Source: Ophiobolus disseminans
Taxonomy: Eukaryota; Ascomycota; Dothideomycetes; Pleosporales; Phaeosphaeriaceae
Direction of reading: 5' to 3'
NCBI GenBank assembly: GCA_010093685.1
Contig: MU006222.1
Location: 434,001-498,000, forward strand
DNA length: 64,000 nt
The notes under the pieces were generated by a model, which saw only the letters and a list, made by a program, of their open reading frames with translations, was not told where the DNA came from and did not search any database. The translations under genes were made by a program, and so were the position numbers. Positions within the stretch are counted from its first letter, which is position 1, and each line of letters opens with the position of its first letter. Positions 55,613 through 64,000 of the stretch are shown here, piece after piece.

Positions 55613-57013
55613 AAAACCAGTTTCAGCATAAGCCGGCTCTGCAGGGCTGAGATGGGCGTCTTTTGGGCCGGTTGGCGCCAAAGAGCGCCATCGAGAGCTG
55701 CTGGAAGGTCCAGTATTACCTGTCTGTGTAGGCATGCGCCAACAGGGTGCGCTGAGGGCATGCGCTGCGAAGAAGGGGGATATTGTAAGGCGCACGCGCG
55801 CATGTGAGGCAAAGCCTCATGCGTCGGCTGCGGCCTGTACGATATATACTGTTCTGCACACCATGATCAATGTTCATTGATCATACATACCTTTTTGGCT
55901 GCATGGCGCAGCGGGTGCAGACCTGCGTCCTGACAGAAACAGCGTAGAACACCTTGCCAGCGTACGCAATAAACGCGGCGCGGTTCTAAGATTGCTCTAG
56001 AGCCCGCTTGTGTATCTTCTTGGTAATATTCTCTCTCTAAGGCTTAGTAGGGTTAGGACGGCAAGTAACCGTTGTCTCCGCGGTCTCAGCGGTCAATATT
56101 AGCTCTTCTAGGCGCCGGTACTGCTTCTCGTAGCCCTTAGGAGGCTAGATGCGTTAACATAGCCTAGATTGCGCTAGAAAGCGCCTAGATGTGCTAAATT
56201 AGGCAAATTACTCACTAGAAAGCAGTCTACGCCCTTAGCTAGGCAGCGTTCGCACCGAAGGAACTGGACTACGTTACTCTTTCTAGTCTTGCCTTAGAAC
56301 TTCTTCTAAGTAAGCTTGTTATTATTCTTGTTAGTAATCACAGGCATGTAGCACCTTATGCGGCTATTGAACTTAAGGTTGCCGTTAACAAAGCTATCTT
56401 AGCACCTTATGCAGGGATAAGCGGTACGGGCGCTATAGTTGTTAAGGTCTTCCTGTCTATTGTCGACAATAGTACGTGTTATAGCGGCGAGGCGCGTAAT
56501 GCGGGGCAGGATGCGAATAGTAGTAAGAGCGAATAAGGTCGTAGAGCAGAAAGTCGTGTTGTGCCTAGAAATAAAAGTTAGTTCTAGGTTACTACAACAA
56601 CGGCCACTTTGGCCTATAAGAAGCCTAACCCCGCTAGAACGTGCTAGAACGCGCTATATAACGTCGTTCTAATCTAGTTAGGCTCTAGAATTTCGATCTT
56701 AGAATTCCCTAGATAGAGGATCACTTACGCGCAGAAAGTAGAGTGAGGTGTAGAAGTGATCGTTAAAATAAGCTAAGGGCTTATTTTTATAGCCGTTTGC
56801 AAACGCTCGAACGCGCTAGCAATAAGGCAATTTCTAAGGTAAGAGAGATTCGTGCCTAGGTCTCTCACTAGGTAAAGGCAGATTCTTAAAACAAAATCGC
56901 CCTAGGCTAATATAGCTCAAAATAGCAGACTTAGATAGTATCTGCTCTTGCGAGGGACGACCCGTGTAAGAAGTTTCTATAGTTAAGTTAACTATCTCTA
57001 ATAAGAGGGATAT

Positions 57014-57211
57014 TGTTAGGACTAGCCTATAGGGGGTTGATAAAGAATAAGACTACATAACCTTACCCCGCGGTATATAGCGCGGGAGCGAAGAGCTGTC
57101 TAGAGGACAGCGATTCGTCTCATTATACGCACAAGGGGAATATATTAACCTTTAACCTCTTCTACCTAATCTATGCCTACTTAACCGATCTCTATCTACC
57201 TATTCCTAACA
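57014..57211 (+). repeat. 3' LTR of chromovirus 2, plus copy
   Basis: 198 bp, TGTTAGGACT to TATTCCTAACA. TATA box tatatag at 57074-57080 and agcgattcg at 57109-57117, the latter complementary to the primer site of the minus-strand copy. Same length as 60996-61193 in the opposite orientation. Confidence 0.88.
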
Positions 57212-60200
57212 GCTACGTTCTTTGCTATCTCTTTCCACGTATACTAGCGCGACACTTTCTCTAGTGTTCTTCTTGCACTAAAAGAGCCTACGAGCGGACT
57301 ATAGTAGCACTCTTTAAGTGCGCGTGCCTTTTCTTTAGGCGTTAAAAGTTAGAGTTGGCTAGCATTACTCCTGCTGGCGCGAATTAGCTCGTTCTAGCCT
57401 AGATCCGCCTCTTCTTCCCCTATAGAGCTTTCTAAAGTTGTGTCTGTGTCTTCTTCGACTCCTTTAGCTGTTGCTAAAGCTAGCAGCATTTTTTCGATCT
57501 TCTAGAACTCTTTCTAGGCCTTGTCGACCTCCGTTGTCGTTTCTAACCTAGTCTTGGCTCTAGTAGCAACTGCGTTAATTAAAATTGCTCTACTTTTGCT
57601 TCTCTTTAAGATAAGATCTCTTAATAGTTCTACAAACGCCTAGTTGTACTTCTAAGCTAGCTTCTATACCTCCCTTATATAATCTAGGCGTTGTAATAGC
57701 CTATCTGCTAGGTTAGTAGCTTCTAGCTAGTAGTTAAGAATGAAATTATACTTAGTGAGGGCGAGGTATAATCAAACCTATCTGTAGTTAAGAGTCTTAG
57801 TCTCTATAAACTACTTAAGGTTATAATAATCTGTTAAGATCTTAAAGTAGACACCTTTGAGATAATAACGCTAATATTCTAGACTTTTAACTATTATAAG
57901 CAACTCTTAGTTGTGCGTGTTGTAGTTATACTTAGCTTAGATTATCTTGCGCGAGTAGAAGTCGATTAGGCGCTACTAGGACGTTCTATTCTCCTTTAGC
58001 ACTTTCTAGCTTAAAATGCCCGAAATTGCACCGCCTAAGGCATTAACCTTTACTTTGGTTTCCCTATCTCTCTTAAAGTAAGCAAGTATAGGTACTTAGA
58101 GAAACGCATCTTTTAAAACTTAGAAAGATCTCTCTTCTTCTGCACCTAAATCAATAGGCTAGCTCTTCTTCTTTCTTTGAGCATAGCCGCCCCTAGCCGA
58201 ATTTAGCGCTTTCTAGGTTAGTTTAGTTAATAGCAGCGCTAACCTAGAAAAACTAGTAATAAATCTGCGATAGTAGTTTATAAAACTAATAAACATATAG
58301 ATGTCCCTTATAGTGCGTAGCATTAGCTATTCTAAGATTGTTTTAACCTAGTCTTAGTCGATGCTTATCCCCTTAGGGCTAATAATGTAGCCTAGGTACT
58401 CTATGCGCTAGGTATACCACTCGCACTTTAAAAGCTTTAAGAATAGCTTTGCCTCTTGTAATCTTTAGAGTACCTCCTTAATATGTCTTAAATGCTTCTC
58501 TTCCGTGTTAGAAAAGATAAGGATATTATCTAAGTAGACGATACATGTAATATCTACTAGTCCCACTAAAGCTTTATTAATATAGGCTTAGAATTAGGCA
58601 GGTGCATTTATTAAGCCGAATAGCATCACTATATACTCGTAATGACTGTACCTTGTTCTAAAGGCGGTCTTCTACTCGTCTCCCTTCTTAATTCGGACTC
58701 TATAATATGCTTTACGGACGTCTAACTTTGTATAGAACCTTGCTTGCGCTAAGCGTTCTAGTAACTCCGCAATTAGAGGCAATAGATAACGATTCTTAAC
58801 AGTAATCTTATTTAGGCCGCAATAATCTATACAAAGTCTTAGGCTACTATTCTTCTTCTTAATAAAGTGTATTAGTGCTTCTACTAGTAACTTTAATCGC
58901 TAGATCTATCCCCGTGCTATATACTCCGCTAGATACTTCTAGAGGTACTCTAGCTTAGTCGCTAAGAGATTGTACAGTAGCTAATAGAGTAGTTACGTAT
59001 TATCTTGCAACTAAATGTGTAGATCGTGGGAAGAGTGCTTAGCAAGTTCTAAAGCTTCTTCTTCTAAGCTAACGTCTGCATACTTAGCGTATTGTAGCGG
59101 TAGCTAGCTTATAGTAACTTCTTCTAACCTAATCTAGCCTATAAAGCTCACTAAGCACGTATATACGTCTAACGTAGGATCGCGCATGCTCTTATTAAAG
59201 GACTTAGCGTCTTTAACACTAACTTAACGGAATAGCTTCTTGTCTTTGTTCTTATTCCCTCTAAACAGCATACGCTAGAAGGCGTAGTTTAGCTTTAGGT
59301 TATTAGCATCAATCTAAGGCAGTTCTAAGTAGACCTTATACTTATTTAAGTCTATAACAATAAATAGGGTGCGATGTATCTACACGTGTCCTCTTCTATT
59401 AGTAATAGCTACGTTAGCCGTAGTAGTTCTATATACTAGGATTTCTAACCTATTCGCACCTTTAGCTAGTAATAATAGCAGAGGCTGCACTATTAACCCT
59501 TGCTCCTTAGCAAGCCGTGCTAACATAAGGTTTAGCTAAGAACTACTATTAATTAGAGCCTTAAACAGCGAGGATAACCCTACTATAACTCTAACTGTAA
59601 GCAACTTTAAGAGTGTTAGATATATTACCTTACGAAGTGTTCGTAGCTCCTTGTACTCCTGTATAAGAGCGATATAGATAAGAAGGTAGAAGCCTAAGCC
59701 TTCTGCCCCTTCTCTTTTCCTAACTTCTCTTCCCGTAGGTCCGCACTAGCTTTTTAAGGTTTCTCGCATCTAAAAGCCTTGTAACTAGGTTCCCCGCACC
59801 TGTAACAGGTAATTAGTTATTTAGGTGCGGTAACGTTGGCCTTTACAGGCCTTTTCGCGCTCAATTGCGCTACTCTAGCCTTCTTAGCCTTTTTAGAGGG
59901 TTCCGCGTTCCCCTCTAGTTCCTTAGAGCCTAAGCGCTGGCGTTGCGCTTTGTCCTTAGTCCTCGTGTCTTTTAAGTCCCTTAACAAGGTCGACCTCTAA
60001 TAGATAATATTAGCTTATTCCTAAATTTTCGGAATTGTTGTTCTTATTATAAATAGAAGCCGCTTAACGTCTCTTTAGATCTCTTGACGTAGTGCTGCTA
60101 TATATTCGATTGTTTGTAGCTCTAGTGTAATAGAAGAACCTAGTTCTTCCTAGAGTAGCTGTAAATAATCTAGTAACTTAGTAGGTGACTAGCCTTAACG

Positions 60201-60984
60201 CTGTCTGCAGTGCTTAATCTGCTTATAGGCCCGTCTTCGCCGCTCCTAAGGCGTTCTAAGTGAATTAAGCATCACTTACTTTAATTCTGCCTAAGTTAGA
60301 ATCTATAAGGGTAAGGCTCGCTCCTTAACTATGCAATAGGCTCCCTAGAGTGTCTTTAGTAGTTCTAAGATGTATATTACCCTAAAATCTACCTTTTGTT
60401 GCTCTATTATAAAGTTAATAGGTAATTAAATAAAATAACTCTTACAATCGCGCTCCTAATAGTTATACTTAGCTTAGTTGTACTTTGTAAACTTAGTTAG
60501 AGGTTATAGGCATAGTAAGAACGCTAAGGGTATAGCAAGAGCTAGTACAGCTCGTGTTAGCTCTTCTAATGCTATTCTTACTGTATTAAGGTCTTCTACC
60601 TTGTAGCGCGCCTATATTTCCCTTGATCGTCTAAGTTCTTTGCGATTGCTTATGTTCTTAAACTATGCCTACTCTACTGCTAGTTCTTGTTCTAGATTAT
60701 TAAGTTCTAGTGAAGGTTAGCGCAGATTAGGCCGTAGTAGCGCAGACTAGCGCCTATAGCTATCTTCTTCGTTCTGTTGTTGCGCTTCCTCCTTAGCTAG
60801 GTTAGCTGCAGGCGTTAGGTCCCTTAGAGAGTTATTTAGATCTAGAGATCCTCGTAGTGTGTAGTGTAATAAAGAAGCGCCCTCTTAAGAGAGAGGTTCT
60901 TCCTCTGTATTACCTTCCCTCTGTTGTTTGCGACGGGTACCCGCTATAACGACAGTTGCACTACTTAAGGGCTCTTAAGAGGAG
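57212..60984 (-). pseudogene. Chromovirus 2 gag-pol, minus-strand copy, 3' part missing
   Basis: Mirror image of 48950-51350: integrase start at 57212, RNase H, reverse transcriptase (YLDN near 58530 in place of YLDD), protease near 59300, and gag from about 60980 to 59700. The gag zinc knuckle near 59790 reads CYRCGEPSYKAFRC, where Tyr replaces the usual His (CAC to TAC). It is truncated within integrase where it meets the 3' LTR of the plus-strand copy. All frames are RIP-broken. Confidence 0.82.
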
Positions 60985-61193
60985 AGCGATTCGAATATTA
61001 GGAATAGGTAGATAGAGAGCAGTAGAGTAGGCATAGATTAGGTAGAAGAGGTTAAAGGTTAATATATTCCCCTTGTGTGTGTTATAAGACAAATCGCTGT
61101 CCTCTAGACAGCTCTCTAATCCTGCTCTATATACTGCGGGGTAAGGTTATGTAATCTTATCCTTTATCAACCCTATATAGGCTAGTCCTAACA
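60985..61193 (-). repeat. 5' LTR and primer site of chromovirus 2, minus copy
   Basis: LTR 60996-61193 (198 bp). Just inside it the minus strand reads TTCGAATCGCT (60985-60995), of which CGAATCGCT is complementary to agcgattcg in the LTR of the sister copy (57109-57117), 35 bases after its TATA box. Self-priming is inferred as in chromovirus 1. Confidence 0.75.
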
Positions 61194-63430
61194 CTTACTC
61201 GCTCTCTAGGCAATTATTTCTCTAAACAGCTTAATTACGTAGCTCTATAAGCTCTTTCTGTTAATTATATTGTCCGCACACAACGCGTCGCTCGCTATCT
61301 GTAGTCTGTCGCCTCCTCTAAGTTTTAGTGCCCTCTACCTTATCTCTAATAGATAGAGTAACACGCGGTTAGCAGTATTATAGTACACCTAACTAGGATT
61401 TAATAGGAAGCGCGCTAGTCGTGACGTTGCAAAGGCGATATTAGGTCTAGTCGTAACTATAGTAAAGAGAAGATATCTAACCTTGCGCTAATACTTATTA
61501 ATTTACGATAGACTAGCGAGTTTTTGTAAGGGCTATAGCTTAGTAAGGGCTATAGGCGTATCGTGTCGTACGTTATAACAGTTAATTAGACAGCTAAGCT
61601 TTTTGGCGTACGCAGCCTGCGACAAATATATTAGGCGCTAGTCTCTTTCTCTTACAATCTTAACTCCTAGGAACTATTAGGGGTCGTCTCCTCTAGTTAG
61701 CGTGTATTTCTCCTTCAGGCGGCTAATAATCTAATTAGTCTCGCCTCTCTAACGCGCGTTGTACGCGACGATGATGTTATTAACGTAAAAGAAGATAATA
61801 ATACTATTCTTAATTATGCAGCAGGGCTCGTGCGGGACGCTGTTAAAACCTAGTCCTTTAAGTGTTAAAGTGAACTCCTTCTGCTAGAGTAGAGGTAACA
61901 CTCGTAGTCTGTAGAGAGCCTTTTAGACCTTTAGAACTGTCCTAGGCTTTTAATATCCTTATAGCATTCTTATGTATATCTCGTAGTTAATACTTGCGTG
62001 TATAAAGGCGTTTGTAACATCGTATTGTGTTAGCTTAAGATCGTGTTTAGCGGCAATTGCTATAAGTATTCTAAATAACCAGCTTGCAAGTGTCGCTGCG
62101 TACGTGTCCTACGAGGTAATATTTCTCTGCTAGTCTCCTCGTACGACTAGGCGTGCCTTGCACTTAACAAAGTTGTACTTCTTATTAAGCTTGTAGGTGT
62201 ACACCTATATACAGTCTAGTATCTATTATTCTATTAGCTTAATTAACTGTTTAGGAACCTCTAACTATCATCTTTTCTGCTAATAGCTAGTTAGATAATC
62301 TTCTTTAGCTTTCTTGAAGAGATCTCCTATAGAATAGTTCTTAAGCTTGCTTCGACACGTAGGTAGAGGTAGAAGCTAACTCTAATAGAGCTTTAAGCCT
62401 TTTGCGAGCATTCTTATTATCTAAGCCTTATCTACAACCTTGTCCTTATGTACTCCTACGTTGCCTGCTTAAGTTCCTGCTATAAAGGCTACTGCCTATA
62501 GGACTGTCTTAGACGACCCGTGTAGTGTCGTACAATTAGACTCGTAGTCTGTTATTAACCGCGCAAGTAGTGCTGCGGGTAGCGGCGTATTAGGAGGTGT
62601 CGGATATAAGTCCTGGATTTTCCTCCCTTAGTAGAGGCCGCCCTAGTTTTCTGTCTTATCGCGTTTGTTTGGCGCGTCGATTAGCTTATCCTCGTGAAAA
62701 GAGGTTGTCTTAGGTACGTCGTGAGGAGTAGGCAGCTCTATCGTCCGTACGAGAGTCGCAATCTCCTCTAGCGTCTTTGCAAGTAAGGGAATCTAGATGC
62801 GATAGATGTTTATAGATCGATATCCTATTAGGTATCTAACCTAGGCTTTTAAGTCTAGTCGCTGCAGTTAAGATTGTCTGCGTTGAGTTGCACTACTAAG
62901 CGCGAAAGCCTTACAGCTATATGCTTTTAGGTGTCTTAGGCTTAGACGTCGCGGCAACGTAACAATACCGTTTAATAGAGCGGTTCTAGTGAAGAAAACC
63001 TCGTACAGTGTTTTCTACTAGTTCTTGTAGTTTAGTGTTTAATTGTATAGGTATACTCTAGCTCGTGTGATCTCTAGCTAGAGCTCCTAGAATAGGTTAG
63101 CGTCTAGTCTTATTGCGCGAGACTTCTCCTTGTTAACGCCCCCTAAGCGTTCTGCGCCTCCGTTCTGCGCCTGCGTGTCTAGAGCTAAAGGCTTAACTAT
63201 TACCCCTTTAGACGCTAGCTAGCGCTATACTGCTGGTTTTACTGTCGTGATCTTATTATTAGACTTAATAGTCTTTACCTTAATATTAAAGTAGACTTGC
63301 AGGAACACAAGAAACGCGTTAAGTAGCTTAATAATTAATAGGGCCGTACGGTTGTTAGTGAAGTAGAAGTCCCACTAATATCCTAAGCAATACTATGTGT
63401 TTCTTCTGTCCACGCTAGTGTCTTGTATAG
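61194..63430 (-). pseudogene. Copia D pol fragment, RIP-degraded
   Basis: Minus-strand Copia from RNase H (61194-61700) through reverse transcriptase (catalytic box YVNN near 61780; remnants of KARLVV near 62150) to integrase (62800-63430). It resembles Copia A and B by eye. Both LTRs and gag are missing; the right boundary with host sequence is abrupt at about 63430. Confidence 0.7.
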
Positions 63431-63596
63431 AAAGAGTTAAAGAATTTACTATGCCTCCTACAGCTCGATCGACTCGCCAAATAATGTTTAAGATATTTAA
63501 AGAGGAAAAATCTCTCGCTACGGTGTGATGTTCGCAACGTCGTAGGGGATATTATATCACCATGCATACATCAAAAATCCCACAAACCCAACCCCC
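63431..63596. other. Junction between transposons and host sequence
   Basis: A plus-strand frame from ATG 63451 (MPPTARSTRQIMFKIFKEEK) runs only 26 codons and might be the start of a degraded transposase; too short to call. It presumably also holds the 3' untranslated region of the gene ending at 63597. Confidence 0.35.
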
Positions 63597-64000
63597 CTAC
63601 TCCTCCTCACTCTCCTCCCCCTCGCTCCCACCCCTAACCCTCTCACACCCACACGGCCAAAGATGCGCCACCGCATGGCCAGGATACTTCCTGCTAAATC
63701 GCCGATACCAAGACTCATTCTCCTTCCAATCATCCTCAACCCCAGGATTAATGCCCTGATGCTCACCAATCCTTGGGTACTTGGGATACTCCTTCAGCAC
63801 CTGCCCGCTATACGAAAAATACTCTTCAAGCCCCTGTTCGTCTTCGCGCGTGAATTGGTGGCCGCGGCCAAAGCGACGGTCTGGATCGTGGGCGAAGTCG
63901 GCGTGGCGGCCGTGTCTGCCTTTCTTTACAAAAGGTGCTTCGGCACGCGCTGGTTGGCTGAGAGTTATGTGGCGTTTGGCCTGGTTTTGCGGGATGGGTG
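63597..64000 (-). CDS. 3' end of a host gene, function not recognised
   Basis: An open minus-strand frame from the window edge to a stop at 63597-63599, at least 133 residues. It is GC-balanced, free of RIP-like stops, and codes for a hydrophilic protein rich in Arg, His, Gly and Tyr (GRHGRHADFAHDPDRRFGRG; DDWKENESWYRRFSRKYPGH) with an acidic Glu-rich C-terminus. No membrane segment. A Cys pair near the end (WPCGC) is the only metal-binding hint. The start and most of the protein are outside the window. Confidence 0.62.
   Translation of the reverse strand, partial: PIPQNQAKRHITLSQPARAEAPFVKKGRHGRHADFAHDPDRRFGRGHQFTREDEQGLEEYFSYSGQVLKEYPKYPRIGEHQGINPGVEDDWKENESWYRRFSRKYPGHAVAHLWPCGCERVRGGSEGEESEEE

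Larger units (their letters stand above)
55397..55935 (+). mobile_element. TRIM element, copy 2 (539 bp, intact)
   Basis: Two 152-bp LTRs (55397-55548, 55784-55935), 235-bp middle, GAAAC duplicated at 55392-55396 and 55936-55940. Each LTR is TGTAAGGCG to TCCTGACA. TATA-like gatatatac at 55454-55462; primer site 55550-55564; hairpin 55571-55612; polypurine tract gaagaaggggga about 55769-55780. No ORF of note. CpG-rich and almost free of RIP damage, so a recent insertion. Confidence 0.95.
54812..56792 (-). pseudogene. Antisense gene of chromovirus 2, copy 2, interrupted by a TRIM
   Basis: The same gene as at 53048-54256, offset by 1764 bases before the TRIM and 2308 after it. Exon 4 is 54812-55072; the TRIM lies in exon 2 four bases from its splice donor; exon 1 is 56216-56564. 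This copy extends further upstream: another exon ends at a GTAAGT donor near 56735, and a TATA box (TATAAAAATAAG on the minus strand) lies at 56781-56792, so transcription from its own promoter is plausible. No ATG is preserved in the first exon. Differences from copy 1 are scattered transitions. Confidence 0.65.
48899..57211 (+). mobile_element. Gypsy chromovirus 2, plus-strand copy, 5' end missing
   Basis: From the protease region (48899) through pol to the 3' LTR at 57014-57211, with a long 3' region that carries an antisense gene. The first part of gag and the 5' LTR are absent; Copia B abuts at 48898. A polypurine tract (aataagagggatat, about 57000-57013) precedes the LTR. A 1.75-kb segment of the 3' region is present twice (52654-54407, 54418-56715) around a 10-base gap. 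A TRIM is inserted at 55397. Confidence 0.85.

Noticed and set aside
55517..55620. tRNA-like A box (tggcgcagcgg) and B box (ggttcgacccc) across the TRIM LTR and middle, suggesting a SINE
   Set aside because: The element has paired LTRs, a polypurine tract and a 5-bp duplication, and the B-box match is part of a hairpin stem. The A box remains a curiosity.
60996..61193. 57014-57211 and 60996-61193 as terminal inverted repeats of one DNA transposon
   Set aside because: Each is an LTR with a TATA box; a polypurine tract precedes one and a primer site adjoins the other, and the sequence between is chromovirus gag-pol.

Overview
The window looks like a transposon-dominated, repeat-induced point mutation (RIP)-affected compartment of a filamentous ascomycete (Pezizomycotina, probably a dothideomycete; the class is my inference). 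The reasons are host genes with 47-68 bp introns (GT donors, CTGAC-type branch sites, AG acceptors), and nested LTR retrotransposons and DNA transposons whose reading frames are broken almost only by TAG/TAA codons that C-to-T change at CpA on either strand explains. CTAG, the product of CCAG/CTGG under RIP, is conspicuous in nearly every transposon here and much scarcer in the host-gene island.

Layout. 1-8608: several minus-strand Copia elements, with two copies of a hAT-like MITE (2792-3149, 5658-6049), a solo LTR (3356-3580), and a 541-bp TRIM plus its solo LTR placed on the same GTAGG target (7819-8526). 8918-11040: a Fot1/pogo transposon with 53-bp inverted ends. 11762-13112: a Tc1/mariner element flanked by TA. 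13227-13621: a 395-base assembly gap. 13622-18785: a much less damaged Copia, with gag-pol in one frame and four stops. 18786-28380: the host island, with a spliced nucleotidyltransferase-fold gene, a spliced Fig1-family membrane protein gene, a second possible nucleotidyltransferase-like gene, a mitochondrial-type gene disabled by two C-to-T stops, and a methyltransferase gene carrying a frameshift, a stop and an in-frame solo LTR. 28411-37260: a hAT transposase gene split by a 7.4-kb chromovirus (29248-36628). 38028-48898: Copia B, itself split by Copia A (40591-45988). 48899-57211: a second chromovirus family on the plus strand, including a 1.75-kb direct duplication around a 10-base gap and an intact TRIM. 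57212-61193: a minus-strand copy of the same chromovirus. 61194-63430: another Copia. 63597-64000: the 3' end of a host gene.

Most notable. (1) Both chromovirus families carry, between the pol stop and the 3' LTR and on the opposite strand, a separate cysteine-rich gene. One is a single ORF with a Zn2Cys6-like cluster and coiled coil; the other is a multi-exon gene with its own TATA box, conserved splice phases and CX2C motifs. (2) Primer sites are non-canonical in every LTR element where I could locate one. The chromoviruses and the TRIM have a short sequence just inside the 5' LTR that is complementary to a site 29-41 bases downstream of the LTR TATA box, as in Tf1-type self-priming. The Copias instead match anticodon stem-loops (initiator Met or Lys-CUU), as in half-tRNA priming. 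(3) Arrays with exact 10-bp periodicity (GCTAGANNNN) sit in introns and flanks of the antisense gene.
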